Assembly: GCA_050944435.1 (NCBI GenBank)
Contig: JBMNRB010000003.1
Span: forward strand, 121,008-185,007
Direction: 5' to 3'
Origin: Ruminococcus_G sp050944435
GTDB lineage: Bacteria > Bacillota > Clostridia > Lachnospirales > Lachnospiraceae
Length of the DNA stretch: 64,000 nt
Positions 25,340 through 34,440 of this stretch are shown one piece after another; within the stretch, counting starts at the first letter, position 1; the number at the start of each line of letters is the position of its first letter. Below the pieces are notes generated by a model. The model was not told the origin of the DNA and ran no database searches. It was given only the letters and a program-made list of their open reading frames with translations. The translations under genes and the position numbers were made by a program.

Positions 25340-26248
25340 CTAAAAAGGAATGTCCTGTATAATTTTTCTCATATTCTTAATGGTATCCTCATAAGACACA
25401 AAGTCTTCTGTAAAATAACTGGTGATAGACTGATAATCTTCTTCATAAAAGGAATTATCACAAAACTCTGTAATGATGGCAGATATATCTACTCCTTCTT
25501 TTGCGGATGGACATACAGTCATTTGAGCCCGATGCTCCCTGACCTCTTTGACCAATGAGACAAACTTATTATCAAAATCAATGAGCGGAGTAAGTTTATA
25601 GACATCATACAAATGACGCGAATACCGCTTTGATTTTCCCTGCATATAATAATCACAAAGAGCATAAATCTTATCAATATAAGTCCTTTCCAACGACTGT
25701 AAATTCATTGAAAATCTGTCAAGGGAAAATTGTTTTGCCAGATCTATTCGATTTCGCTTTTCCAGATAATCCCCAATATAATTATGTATCTCTACCGACT
25801 GTGTCGGAAATGCATACGACCCCAATGCAGTTTCCAGTTTTATATACTGCGGCATTCTTTCATCTTCCAGTTCAAATACAGAAGTATATGAAAAGAAATA
25901 AGCGTTATAGTCCCTGTCGCTCTGGGTTTCATTCCAGTTTGCAATCGGCATTTCCAGTTCTTCGCTTATTCCTTTTAAAACAACATTCTTAAGTTTTTTC
26001 CTTCTACTCTCTCCTATATGCTCTTTGAAAGTAATATCAATATCTTCAGAAAAACGATTGATTACATGATATCCTTTGGATAAAGACGTCCCTCCTTTGA
26101 AAACACACAGATCAAGCTGCTCTGACAATAATTTCAGGATCAGTGTAACATAGTAATCTTTTTCTACTACTATAGGTGTTCTTCCACTTTGCTCAGCAGT
26201 CTGTTCCACCATATCCATAAACATTTCTCTATCCTTATGAAGATACAT
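25340..26248 (-). CDS. abiEii: AbiEii-type nucleotidyltransferase toxin
   Basis: The 302-residue protein carries the DNA polymerase beta-like nucleotidyltransferase signature of AbiEii/AbiGii toxins: FKGGTSLSKGY near residues 47-57 and SEDIDITF about 10 residues later. AbiEii-type toxins are type IV partners that transfer nucleotides to tRNA and arrest growth during phage infection. It overlaps abiEi by 14 bases and is followed closely by the TOTE gene. Base composition is AT-rich compared with the prophage. Confidence 0.92.
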   Translation of the reverse strand: MYLHKDREMFMDMVEQTAEQSGRTPIVVEKDYYVTLILKLLSEQLDLCVFKGGTSLSKGYHVINRFSEDIDITFKEHIGESRRKKLKNVVLKGISEELEMPIANWNETQSDRDYNAYFFSYTSVFELEDERMPQYIKLETALGSYAFPTQSVEIHNYIGDYLEKRNRIDLAKQFSLDRFSMNLQSLERTYIDKIYALCDYYMQGKSKRYSRHLYDVYKLTPLIDFDNKFVSLVKEVREHRAQMTVCPSAKEGVDISAIITEFCDNSFYEEDYQSITSYFTEDFVSYEDTIKNMRKIIQDIPF

Positions 26249-26858
26249 ACTCTACCTCCGTTTCATATATTGCTTTATATATCTTAATCGGATAATTTGC
26301 AATAAACCTGTCGATTTTTTTCTTTGTAATAGCATTTTTTCTGGCATATTCTGTCAAAATCCTTCCGCATTTTTCCGGCTCCATCTCTGTGCATTTTTCA
26401 ATATCCTTCAGACAATCCAGAAACTGCAGCACCAACACATTTTCTTTCGTCACCTCCACCACTGGTCTTCTGATAAGGTATTGCCTGTTTTTAATCGTTA
26501 TTTTCCTTACCAATGCCGGAGCAAAATTGCTGCTTATCTCCTGAGTAAGCGGAACCTGCGTGGATAATCCCATGCGGTTTGCCAATGTATAGCCGGAATA
26601 GTAACCCACCCGCTTTCCCCTGCGCAAGATATACTTATGAACAGCTACTGTATCCGGGGACAAAGACATTCGCTCACCGAAAATATCCGTTTTAGGGAAA
26701 TAGTATACTCCCGGTTCAAATCGGCATATGGTTCCACTGTCAGTAAGTTTTTTTAAATGATATCTAAGATTTTCTTCTGTCATCCCTGGGATATCAATAT
26801 CTCCAGTAAAAATAGGTTCTCCTGGAATATAATTTTCTTTCAAATATTCATATAACAT
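26235..26858 (-). CDS. abiEi: AbiEi-type antitoxin and autorepressor
   Basis: The 207-residue product has an N-terminal winged helix (EENLRYHLKKLTDSGTICRF) and the AbiEi-like body (GYYSGYTLANRMGLSTQVP). AbiEi antitoxins oppose AbiEii without direct contact and repress their own operon by binding inverted repeats (family knowledge). The gene is first in the operon and an inverted repeat stands at the promoter. Confidence 0.88.
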   Translation of the reverse strand: MLYEYLKENYIPGEPIFTGDIDIPGMTEENLRYHLKKLTDSGTICRFEPGVYYFPKTDIFGERMSLSPDTVAVHKYILRRGKRVGYYSGYTLANRMGLSTQVPLTQEISSNFAPALVRKITIKNRQYLIRRPVVEVTKENVLVLQFLDCLKDIEKCTEMEPEKCGRILTEYARKNAITKKKIDRFIANYPIKIYKAIYETEVEYVSS

Positions 26859-26876
26859 AATTGCTTTCCTTTCATT

Positions 26877-26932
26877 AAGTAAATATTTTATTTACTTATT
26901 ATTAGTATACTTGAAATTATTTTCTTTGTCAA
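26877..26932 (-). promoter_or_regulatory. abiE-TOTE promoter and inverted-repeat operator
   Basis: On the minus strand TTGACA (26927-26932) and TATACT (26904-26909) are 17 bases apart, a near-consensus SigA promoter. Just downstream, at the expected transcription start, AAGTAAATA and TATTTACTT (26877-26897) form a perfect inverted repeat with a 3-base spacer. This suits an AbiEi operator. Confidence 0.85.
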
Positions 26933-26979
26933 TCGCATCTGATTTATTCATATTGTTTCCATCTACATCACTGTTTAAC

Positions 26980-27018
26980 AGGACATATTGTCCTATTAAT
27001 GTCCTATAATTGTCCTAT
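26980..27018. repeat. Three TGTCCTAT direct repeats
   Basis: TGTCCTAT starts at 26989, 27000 and 27011, with exact 11-base spacing, and an inverted AGGACA lies at 26980-26985. The copies face the same side of the helix, as in iterons or operators. The function is unknown. Confidence 0.5.
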
Positions 27019-27095
27019 AAAATAATTTTTTATGCAGGAAAAAGGCAGGATGCCATACACCCTGCCCGCATTTCTGAATATTCATTTCTCTATAA

Positions 27096-27809
27096 TTACA
27101 GACCTAATCCTTCTACCCATTCCTGCACATCTGCTTCGTCAGCTCCGGACTGGAATCTCATACCTTCCTGCCATTCTCCGGTTCCTGCCAGATCTGCCAG
27201 AAGCTGTCCGCTCTCACCCATTCCTGAAGAGGAGGAAGTTGCGAAGGGGATCACCGTCTTGCCTGTAAAGTCATTGGCCTCCACGAAGGTGTCCACCGGC
27301 CATGCGGCGATGCCCCACCAGATCGGATATCCGATAAACACCGTATCGTAAGAATCCCAGTTTTCTACTTCCGTTGATACAAGTTCCACATCTCTTAAAC
27401 TTTCATCTTCATGTTCCTGAGACACACGGCTGTTCTCATCCGTCCAGTTCAGATCATCGTCAGTATAAGGCTCAGCCGGTTCCACCTGGAAAAGATCTCC
27501 GCCTGCAGCGTCTGCGATATAATTGGCTACTTCTTCCGTGTTTCCCGTTGCCGAATAATATACAACCAGTACGTTTCCTTCTCCAGAAGCTGTATCGGCA
27601 GCATCTGTATCGCTGCTCTGAGCATCCTCTGTAGCCTCGGCAATATCCTGCGTTTCCGCCGGTTCCGAAGTAGTTTCTTCTTCAGCCTGTGAAGCATCAT
27701 CCGCGGTGTCCGTCTGACTTTCCGCTGTGTTGGAATTGCCGCATCCAGCCAGAAGACTTACTGCCGTCACACCAATTAATATCATAGAGAGAAATTTTTT
27801 TGCTTTCAT
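27096..27809 (-). CDS. Flavodoxin-domain lipoprotein
   Basis: The product starts with a lipoprotein signal (VSLLAGC with the lipidated cysteine), then an acidic Ser/Thr/Glu linker of about 60 residues, then a flavodoxin domain. The FMN phosphate loop is YYSATGNTEEVA and the flavin-contact region is GYPIWWGIAAWP. It would sit outside the membrane and pass electrons. The next gene encodes a DUF4405 membrane haem-type protein, a likely electron donor. A truncated near-copy lies at 63336-63851. Confidence 0.9.
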   Translation of the reverse strand: MKAKKFLSMILIGVTAVSLLAGCGNSNTAESQTDTADDASQAEEETTSEPAETQDIAEATEDAQSSDTDAADTASGEGNVLVVYYSATGNTEEVANYIADAAGGDLFQVEPAEPYTDDDLNWTDENSRVSQEHEDESLRDVELVSTEVENWDSYDTVFIGYPIWWGIAAWPVDTFVEANDFTGKTVIPFATSSSSGMGESGQLLADLAGTGEWQEGMRFQSGADEADVQEWVEGLGL

Positions 27810-27958
27810 GTTTATCACATTTCCTTTCGATTAATGATTCCTGTTTCCTGTTACATGTTAAGTATATCTGAAAATATATTTTTTGGGAATTTTCCCTTTG
27901 TTATCCAGCTTAAACCTTTCAGTAAATACTTGTTCATTTTGTCTTTCTGCCGATGGCC
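27325..27958. repeat. Long direct repeat, copy 1 (flavodoxin locus)
   Basis: Bases 27325-27958 recur at 63367-64000 in the same orientation with about ten differences by eye. The copy continues past the window end, so the repeat may be longer. Confidence 0.9.
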
Positions 27959-28611
27959 TTCAATCCCTTGTCCGCACAATAATATCCGATAAAAATAAAC
28001 ATGCCCATCACAGCCAGATAATCGAAAATATAAAAGACGACAGGTTCCGAATAATCAAAATACATAAAGTGAACCTGCATCAGCAGATAATTTAAAATAT
28101 CTCTTTTTATAAAAGCATAAAGCCCATATAATGCGAACGCCGCTCCTGCCGTTTTTACTGTCCAGGTCCGTGCTTTAGAAGGTTCTTTCCACAGTTTTCC
28201 CGCCATTTTCTGTATCATTCCCCAGTGAATTCCCAGATGGAGTGACATCAATACAAAGCCCCAGTAAGCGCATATCATATGAATCCTGCCTGCCAGAACA
28301 CTGATTCCGCGGATATCAATAAAAGAAAACACATGACGCGAAAGGATAATACCGCTTACCATGGACCCCAAAATACAAATCAGAATCAGGAAGGCCAGCA
28401 CAGTCTGAACCATACGAAAAGCTGTATACTTCCCTTTCCTGATATGGCTGATCCATTTTCGATTCAGAATATGATGAATGACAAAAAGCAGAAACATTGC
28501 GGTTCCGATCCATTCATGAGCCGCCTCACCTACCATTCCATAGGGCATAAGGAGCAGAAGCGCTGCCGTCAACAATATATCAATACCAATTTTAACTCTC
28601 TTTACATCCAT
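27934..28611 (-). CDS. DUF4405-like integral membrane cytochrome b-type protein
   Basis: The 225-residue protein has at least five hydrophobic segments and histidines placed for haem binding (HEWIGTAMFLLFVIHHILN, key HEW and HH; HMICAYWGFVLMSLHLGIHWG, key H..H...H). That is the DUF4405 pattern. It probably moves electrons across the membrane to the flavodoxin lipoprotein encoded just downstream. The start at 28611 lies close to the left side of the TnpX element. Confidence 0.8.
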   Translation of the reverse strand: MDVKRVKIGIDILLTAALLLLMPYGMVGEAAHEWIGTAMFLLFVIHHILNRKWISHIRKGKYTAFRMVQTVLAFLILICILGSMVSGIILSRHVFSFIDIRGISVLAGRIHMICAYWGFVLMSLHLGIHWGMIQKMAGKLWKEPSKARTWTVKTAGAAFALYGLYAFIKRDILNYLLMQVHFMYFDYSEPVVFYIFDYLAVMGMFIFIGYYCADKGLKAIGRKTK

Positions 28612-28764
28612 GATGTAATGTATAGAGGGAGGAATACACCAAAAAACATTACATCATGACTGGCGGCTCATTTGTGGCGAATGAAAAGACAGTTATGATA
28701 AAGGAGGGATGCCCCCAAACCTACCGTAACTGTCAATCACATATTCCCACGAAAGGAGCCTTGT

Positions 28765-29115
28765 ATGGAACTGACTTACACCCAATGCGGCGACTATCTC
28801 ATTCCCGACCTTGTGTTATCGGACACAAAAGAATATCATATCGGGAAGTATGGCCGGTTGCGCCGTGCCTACTTAAAAGAACACCGGCCCATTCTGTATA
28901 CCGATCTCATTGTCACCGAAAAGCTGTTTCCCCACTTGGAGGAAATCGACACCGCCTGCCGGGAGCGGCTGGAAATCATTGAAAAAGCCATGATGCAGCA
29001 AGAGGGCGTCACAGAAGCCCTGAAAGCTGCCGACCAGATGGCATGGGTGCGCTCCATGAACTCCATCCACAACAAGGCCGAGGAAATTGTCCTGGCTGAG
29101 CTGGTCTACTGTTGA
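28765..29115 (+). CDS. tnpV: TnpV-family transposon protein
   Basis: The 116-residue product (ELTYTQCGDYLIPDL, YHIGKYGRLRRAYLKEHR, then AWVRSMNSIHNKAEEIV) matches TnpV, an accessory protein of Tn4451-type elements with no firm function. It follows AAAGGAG and lies at the left end of the element. The TGA stop leads into the DUF6809 gene 13 bases later. Confidence 0.85.
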   Translation: MELTYTQCGDYLIPDLVLSDTKEYHIGKYGRLRRAYLKEHRPILYTDLIVTEKLFPHLEEIDTACRERLEIIEKAMMQQEGVTEALKAADQMAWVRSMNSIHNKAEEIVLAELVYC

Positions 29116-29128
29116 GGGAGGGAACGCA

Positions 29129-29404
29129 ATGATTTTGGAAGCCATGTATAACGGGGAGTTTTATCCCTGTGAAACCGTTGTTCCCACGTCCCCGGAATAC
29201 CGCAAGGCGGTCCAAACCTGTGCGGCGTTGATGGAGCAGTTATCCCAGCGGCTCAGCAAAGAGGAGTATGCTCTGGCGGAAGAACTCCGGGCGCAGAACG
29301 CTATCGCTCAGTGCGAGGAAAGTGAGAGTCATTTCAAGTATGGCTTTTCGGCGGGGCTGATTGTCCAGCAGGAGGCCCATGAACAGCTGCAAAACAAGAA
29401 ATAA
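29129..29404 (+). CDS. DUF6809-like protein
   Basis: The 91-residue product starts ILEAMYNGEFYPCE and ends in GFSAGLIVQQEAHEQL. Proteins like it (DUF6809) often follow tnpV in Clostridia elements. The ATG at 29129 was chosen because GAGGGAGGG precedes it; the longer frame overlaps tnpV. The function is unknown. Confidence 0.75.
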   Translation: MILEAMYNGEFYPCETVVPTSPEYRKAVQTCAALMEQLSQRLSKEEYALAEELRAQNAIAQCEESESHFKYGFSAGLIVQQEAHEQLQNKK

Positions 29405-29415
29405 GCGATGGCCGA

Positions 29416-29458
29416 AAAAGCCCACGCAGCCGGAAAGAGACCGGTGGCGTGGGCTTTC
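29416..29458 (+). terminator. Terminator between DUF6809 and rhuM genes
   Basis: GCCCACGC (29420-29427) pairs with GCGTGGGC (29447-29454) with an inner CCGG/CCGG stem and T residues after it. It ends the tnpV unit and, read on the other strand, also lies just past the rhuM stop. Confidence 0.8.
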
Positions 29459-29469
29459 TGTATATACGG

Positions 29470-30498
29470 TTATTCTGTCAAATCACCCGAAGTTTCCGCA
29501 ACCAGCCTGTCAAAGTCGCTCTGATAGGTCCGATCCTGCAATACCCGGAACTTTTCAAACTCTTTCTCAGCAAAGGCTTTGGCGATGGCGGCGGTCACCT
29601 TGCCTTTATCATGCAGAATATCTTCCTCGTTGAACTGTAAAAATGCGTCAAGCCGCTTGACCCAATCGGCCATATACATGACATTTCCCCGGCGGGCCTG
29701 CCGTTCCGCATAGTCAAGGTACATGGTGACGATCTCGTTCAGGTTTCGCATTTCCGTTTCGTTAAGATAGTTTTTGGCAACAGTGACATCCGATTTGCGG
29801 ATGCGGCCTTTGGGGGCGTTTTTCCATGTGGTCAGCCCCATGTTGGGCTTGGTGCTGTCGGCACGCCCATATACGATCTCGGCGGCGGTATGATGGGTGA
29901 CCGCATAGTGGAGCTTATTCTGCACCGTTGCGAAAAACTCCTTTGTGATGGGGCTTTCCACATCGTAGTCGGCGCTGCACTGGGAATAGATGTCCGTGAT
30001 TTTCTGGTAGAATCTTCTCTCGCTGGCCCGGATGTCCCGGATACGCTCCAGTTGTTCCTCAAAATAATCCTTGCCGAAGAAGTTCTCCGGCTCCCGCAGA
30101 CGTGCGTCATCCATCACATAGCCTTTGATGATGAACTCTTTCAACACCCTGTTCGCCCAAATGCGGAACATGGTCGCCTTTTTGGAGTTCACACGATACC
30201 CCACAGCGATAATGGCATCCAGATTATAATAGTTGGTCTGATACCGTTTTCCGTCCGCCGCAGTTGTTTCCATTTTGGAAACAACTGAATCCTCGTTCAG
30301 TTCGCCGGATTCAAAAATGTTTTTCAGATGCTTGGAAATGGCTGCTTTCTGTACCTCAAACAGCTCTGCCATTTTTGCCTGTGTCAGCCAGAGGTTTTCC
30401 TGAAAGAGCAGGATTTCTACCCGCACTTCTCCGTTTTCGGTCTTGTAAAAGAGGATTTCTCTGGTTTCATACGGGGTCAGTCCCTGTTCCTCACTCAT
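29470..30498 (-). CDS. rhuM: RhuM-family protein
   Basis: The 342-residue protein matches the RhuM family first described beside Salmonella virulence genes: LFQENLWLTQAKMAELF, KHLKNIFESGEL, YYNLDAIIAVGYRVNS and ATMFRIWANRVLKEFIIKGY (20 residues). The N-terminal half looks like a DNA-binding Fic-accessory or KilA-like domain. The biochemical role is unknown. It overlaps the next upstream gene by 4 bases and is cargo of the TnpX element. Confidence 0.88.
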   Translation of the reverse strand: MSEEQGLTPYETREILFYKTENGEVRVEILLFQENLWLTQAKMAELFEVQKAAISKHLKNIFESGELNEDSVVSKMETTAADGKRYQTNYYNLDAIIAVGYRVNSKKATMFRIWANRVLKEFIIKGYVMDDARLREPENFFGKDYFEEQLERIRDIRASERRFYQKITDIYSQCSADYDVESPITKEFFATVQNKLHYAVTHHTAAEIVYGRADSTKPNMGLTTWKNAPKGRIRKSDVTVAKNYLNETEMRNLNEIVTMYLDYAERQARRGNVMYMADWVKRLDAFLQFNEEDILHDKGKVTAAIAKAFAEKEFEKFRVLQDRTYQSDFDRLVAETSGDLTE

Positions 30499-31415
30499 TC
30501 CTCGTCACCTCCATCCGTCCGGTTCTTTCCCCGGCTCTTGTAGACATTGTACTGATTTTTGCACCGTGGGCTGCAAAAGGCAGCGTTGGACCGGCTGCCA
30601 AGGAACACCTTTTGGCAGTGCTTGCACAAGCGCAGGGGCTGGTCACCGTCCACCAGCATGAAGCTGAACATCATCTGGATACCCAGCAGCAGGGAGTGAA
30701 AATCCCAGTAAATGGTGGGCTTATCCAGCAGCTCAATGTGGTAGCTGGGGGCGATCCCGCCGAACGCAGCCATGGCCTTGCGGTACAGCCCCCGTGCGTC
30801 CTCGTCGATGGAATCATAATCATTGTAGTACAAAATGGCGGTACTCAGCGTAAAGGCCCAGTCCTTGAACTGCTGGGCAACCCAGTCGTAGGGTTCCGCA
30901 TATTCCCGCTGGAAGCTCATGTTCTTCGCCATCGGCTCGTCCATGAAAGTCATGGTCAGGGCGACCATCGTCCGGTCACCGGACACGTTCCATGGGGATT
31001 CAATGCCCTTTTTCACCAGATCCAGCTGGTCAAAGGGATAAAACAGGGACAGGTATTTGTCCGTTGCCATGGATTCTTCCTTGATGAAGTGGTTTTTGGG
31101 CAGGTATACCGCCTCATAGTCCATAAAGGACGGCGTGGTGGGCAGGGCGGTCATCAGCCCCAGCAGGCCGTACCGGGTGATAAACTCCATTACCGCCTTT
31201 TCCACTTCTGCTTCCGGTTTGCGTCCCATCATCAGCATCCCCACATTCAGCGCATCCAGCACAATGTTGGGGACCTCTTTCAGCGGATTGTAGACGTCCG
31301 GCTTTGCGCTCTTGCCGGGGGTGATGTACCGCTTGCCATCTTCCGCTGTTTTCAGCTCGTAATGATCGTACCGCACCCAATGGGAACGGGACTGTTCAAA
31401 CAAATTTTTCATCAT
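30495..31415 (-). CDS. Uncharacterised protein with CGNR-like zinc finger
   Basis: The 306-residue protein is mostly helical. It ends with CKHCQKVFLGSRSNAAFCSP and then RCKNQYNVYKSR, which resembles the treble-clef CGNR zinc finger used for nucleic acid binding. The N-terminal 250 residues are not recognised by me. It is transcribed with rhuM (4-base overlap) and the sigma-like gene, so the three may work together as a regulatory cargo unit. Confidence 0.6.
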   Translation of the reverse strand: MMKNLFEQSRSHWVRYDHYELKTAEDGKRYITPGKSAKPDVYNPLKEVPNIVLDALNVGMLMMGRKPEAEVEKAVMEFITRYGLLGLMTALPTTPSFMDYEAVYLPKNHFIKEESMATDKYLSLFYPFDQLDLVKKGIESPWNVSGDRTMVALTMTFMDEPMAKNMSFQREYAEPYDWVAQQFKDWAFTLSTAILYYNDYDSIDEDARGLYRKAMAAFGGIAPSYHIELLDKPTIYWDFHSLLLGIQMMFSFMLVDGDQPLRLCKHCQKVFLGSRSNAAFCSPRCKNQYNVYKSRGKNRTDGGDEE

Positions 31416-31446
31416 ACACGCCCTTTCTCCTTAATCGTCCCAACTA

Positions 31447-32283
31447 TCAGGGGCGGTTTTTCTTTTTTCTGCGCTTGGTCTTGTTCTCCCGCCGGATCAC
31501 GGCATTCCTGCCCTGTTTCCTTGCGATTTTCGAGTATTCCTCTAAAAACTGGCGCTCCCGCAAGGTCAAGCTGCTACCATGCTCCTGCTTGCCGCACAGA
31601 TGGTCATACATCTGGCGCTGCAATTTTTTGTGGATGGTCTTTCGCAGCTTGCGGATGTTGCGGTCAGACTGCCCACGCACAGCGGCAAGCCGGGAAGAGC
31701 TGTACAGCCGCAAAGAGAGAAAATACAAAACTTCCTTGTGTTCCTCGCTCAGTTCCTCCACCATGCGGGAAATAAAGGGATCAGCGGTCAGGTTGTGCAT
31801 CTCATAGGGGCAATCAAACAGGATGTCCAGAAAGTTCCCAGCCATCAGCTGCCGGTATGCGGGGTTGTTCATCCAGCGGGGAATGAGCTTCGGTTCCGGC
31901 ACCGCCTGATATTCCAGCGGCACATCTCCACGGAGGTTTTCATGGTCCCGTTCCCGGCGCTCCCGGTTCCGGTCCAGCTTGTTCCATTCCTCCACCACGG
32001 CCCGGAAATCCTTTTCGGTGCGGGCAGCTTCCTCCAGCCGCCGTATGGCCTCGGCCCGTATCTTCCGTTTGAGCCGTTTATCACTGACCGGGGCAGCTTC
32101 TTCTTCCTCGTCCTCCAGCTCCGTTTCATAGTCGATGGGATGCTCGTCCTGCTCCAGCTCATTTTCCAGCTCGGCCAGACGTTCTTCCGCAAGCGCCTGT
32201 TCCAGCGTTTCTTCCGCCCCAGCGTCCCATCCGGTGAAGCCACCCTCGGTATCCAGAAGCTCGTCATCAGACAGATACGCCAT
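31447..32283 (-). CDS. Sigma-70-region-4-like helix-turn-helix protein
   Basis: The first 60 residues are very acidic. The centre is charged and helical, and a segment near residue 190 (ELSEEHKEVLYFLSLRLYSS, then VRGQSDRNIRKLRKTIHKKL) looks like the region 4 helix-turn-helix of a sigma factor. The end is strongly basic (KTKRRKKKNR). The ATG at 32283 has AGAGGTGGGG upstream. It probably controls transcription within the element. Confidence 0.6.
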   Translation of the reverse strand: MAYLSDDELLDTEGGFTGWDAGAEETLEQALAEERLAELENELEQDEHPIDYETELEDEEEEAAPVSDKRLKRKIRAEAIRRLEEAARTEKDFRAVVEEWNKLDRNRERRERDHENLRGDVPLEYQAVPEPKLIPRWMNNPAYRQLMAGNFLDILFDCPYEMHNLTADPFISRMVEELSEEHKEVLYFLSLRLYSSSRLAAVRGQSDRNIRKLRKTIHKKLQRQMYDHLCGKQEHGSSLTLRERQFLEEYSKIARKQGRNAVIRRENKTKRRKKKNRP

Positions 32284-32384
32284 GACCCCACCTCTTTTCA
32301 AAAAAATATTTTGCAATTTTTCAAAAATGGTTCCGTTTTGCACCCCGGATTTCTCCTATTAGTGAAATAGTAATCTAAAAACAA

Positions 32385-32480
32385 GTTACTTGGGTTACAT
32401 CGGCTCGTTCACGCAGGAGAAAGGGGGCTTTCGCCATGTTCAGGCTTGACACAAAAAAAAGTAACACAATCGCAGGTTAC
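32385..32480. promoter_or_regulatory. Divergent control region with four GTTAC/GTAAC motifs
   Basis: GTTAC occurs at 32385, 32394 and 32476 and GTAAC at 32461 in the 261-base gap between the divergent sigma-like gene and tnpW. The spaced direct and inverted copies suggest an operator. A TTGACA lies at 32446-32451, but no clear -10 follows. Confidence 0.4.
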
Positions 32481-32544
32481 AAACAACGGAACCATAACAA
32501 CAGTATACACCGGATGCGCTGAAAGCGCAAGAAAGAGAGGTTCT

Positions 32545-32748
32545 ATGGCAGATAAAAACGCCGTGTTTCTGACCCGGCATATTGGCAACACCACCTATAA
32601 AGTTCGTATCTACCTCAGCGAAACCGCCGAGGAAACGATGGAAGATAAAATTTTGCGGCTGATCCGCAACGACGGGCTGGCAAACCAGCCAGAATGTGGT
32701 ATAATGGAACTGCCACAAATGAGCCGTCCGTCTGAAAGGAGCGCCTGA
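32545..32748 (+). CDS. tnpW: TnpW-family transposon protein
   Basis: The 67-residue protein (VFLTRHIGNTTYKVRIYLSE, then ILRLIRND) is typical of TnpW, a small accessory protein encoded before tnpX. The ATG at 32545 follows AAGAGAGG; the longer frame has no ribosome site. The stop lies 1 base before tnpX, so the two are coupled. Confidence 0.85.
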   Translation: MADKNAVFLTRHIGNTTYKVRIYLSETAEETMEDKILRLIRNDGLANQPECGIMELPQMSRPSERSA

Positions 32749-32749
32749 T

Positions 32750-34423
32750 ATGGCAAACAGACAGACGGAAGAAAAAATCACTGCGCTCTATGAGCGCCTG
32801 TCCCGTGACGATGACCTCACGGGCGACTCGAACTCCATTCTGAACCAGAAACGTTATCTCGAAAGCTATGCAGCACAGCGGGGCTACACCAATATCGTCC
32901 ACTACACTGACGATGGGTGGTCCGGCGGCAACTTTGACCGTCCCGCATGGAAGCGCCTTGTGGCGGACATCGAGGCGGGCAAGGTGGCCCATCTGCTGTG
33001 TAAGGACCTAAGTCGGATCGGCAGAAACTACCTGCAAACCGGCTTTTACACCGAGGTAATGTTCCGGCAGAATGGGGTTCATTTTGTTGCTGTCGCCAAT
33101 AACATTGACAGTGAGGAACAGGACAGCGGCGAGTTTGCTCCCTTTCTCAATATCATGAACGAATGGTATCTGCGTGACCAGTCTAAAAAAATTTCGGCAG
33201 CATACCGTGTCAAAGGAAAGGCGGGCAAGCCCACCACCAACAACGCTATCTATGGCTACAAAAAAGACCCAGAGGACAAGGGCCACTGGCTGGTGGACGA
33301 GGAAGCCGCCGCCGTGGTGCGGCGGATCTTCCGGCTTGCGGTGGAGGGGCACGGCCCACATGAGATCGCTAAGATACTCACACAGGAAAAGGTGGAGTGC
33401 CCTGCCTATTATCTGGCACGAAACGGCAGGGGCTGCCGAAAAAACACCGTGGACACCAGCCGCCCCTATGACTGGTACGGCTTCACCGTCAGTTCCATGC
33501 TGACCAAGCCGGAGTATATGGGGCACACCGTCAATTTTCGTTCCTCTAAAAAGTCCTACCGGGATAAGCGGGTAAAAAATGACCCGTCCGACTGGCTGAT
33601 TTTCGAGAACACCCACGAGGCCATTGTTGACCCGGAAACCTGGCAGCTGGCCCAGCAGGTGAAACGGACGGTGCGCCGGACGGACACCACTGGTGTCGCC
33701 AATCCCCTGACCGGCCTTGTGTTCTGTGCCGACTGCGGAGCCAAGATGTATAACCACCGGGGCAAGCGCAAAAAGGACGGGCGGGAGTATGGAACTGACT
33801 TCTATAACTGCTCCACCTACACCCTGACCTTTGAGCGAGAAACCCAGATGTGTTTTTCCCACACCGTCAGCACCAAGGCCCTAAATGCACTGATTCTGGA
33901 AACCATCCGCACTACCGCCAGCTATGCCATCCAGAACAAGGAGGAATTCATTCAGAAGGTTCGCAGCATTTCACAGGTTCGCCAGCAGGAAGCGGCCAAG
34001 GAGCTGAAACGCAAGGTCTCCAAGGAGCGCAAGCGCAGCGCCGAGCTGGATGTGCTGATTAAAAAGCTGTACGAAACCTATGCCATGGGCAAGTTGGAGG
34101 AAAAACGGTTCGAGCTGCTGTGTGCCGAATATGAAAAGGAACAGGCCGAATTGGAACAGCTGCTTGCCTCCGAGCAGGCGCAGCTGGACCAGTTTCATGA
34201 GGACACGGACCGTGCCAGCCACTTTCTGGCGCTGGCACAGAAATATACGGATTTCACCGAGCTGACCGCCCCCATGCTCCATGAATTTGTGGAGAAAATT
34301 TTAGTCCATGGGCAGGACATCACACCGGCAATTCTGAACGGATTTGTTGACGAGAGAATTTTTCACGACACAGCGAAGCGGTTATGCCAGAGGGCGTACC
34401 GGCTTCGCTTTTTTATCAAGTAA
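32750..34423 (+). CDS. tnpX: TnpX-type large serine recombinase
   Basis: The 557-residue enzyme has the resolvase domain with the catalytic serine in ALYERLSRDD (Ser18) and arginines in KDLSRIGRNYLQTG. A Recombinase domain follows (YGYKKDPED, then a helix-turn-helix), then a zinc ribbon (CADCGAKM with later cysteines) and a coiled-coil C-terminus. It excises and inserts the element by serine-type recombination. It is shorter than the classical TnpX of about 700 residues but keeps all core parts. Confidence 0.93.
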   Translation: MANRQTEEKITALYERLSRDDDLTGDSNSILNQKRYLESYAAQRGYTNIVHYTDDGWSGGNFDRPAWKRLVADIEAGKVAHLLCKDLSRIGRNYLQTGFYTEVMFRQNGVHFVAVANNIDSEEQDSGEFAPFLNIMNEWYLRDQSKKISAAYRVKGKAGKPTTNNAIYGYKKDPEDKGHWLVDEEAAAVVRRIFRLAVEGHGPHEIAKILTQEKVECPAYYLARNGRGCRKNTVDTSRPYDWYGFTVSSMLTKPEYMGHTVNFRSSKKSYRDKRVKNDPSDWLIFENTHEAIVDPETWQLAQQVKRTVRRTDTTGVANPLTGLVFCADCGAKMYNHRGKRKKDGREYGTDFYNCSTYTLTFERETQMCFSHTVSTKALNALILETIRTTASYAIQNKEEFIQKVRSISQVRQQEAAKELKRKVSKERKRSAELDVLIKKLYETYAMGKLEEKRFELLCAEYEKEQAELEQLLASEQAQLDQFHEDTDRASHFLALAQKYTDFTELTAPMLHEFVEKILVHGQDITPAILNGFVDERIFHDTAKRLCQRAYRLRFFIK

Positions 34424-34440
34424 ATTTAGGAGGATTTTTA

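Noticed and set aside
30264..31775. 503-codon plus-strand ORF
   Set aside because: It crosses three minus-strand genes with good starts and overlaps, and has no recognisable domain.
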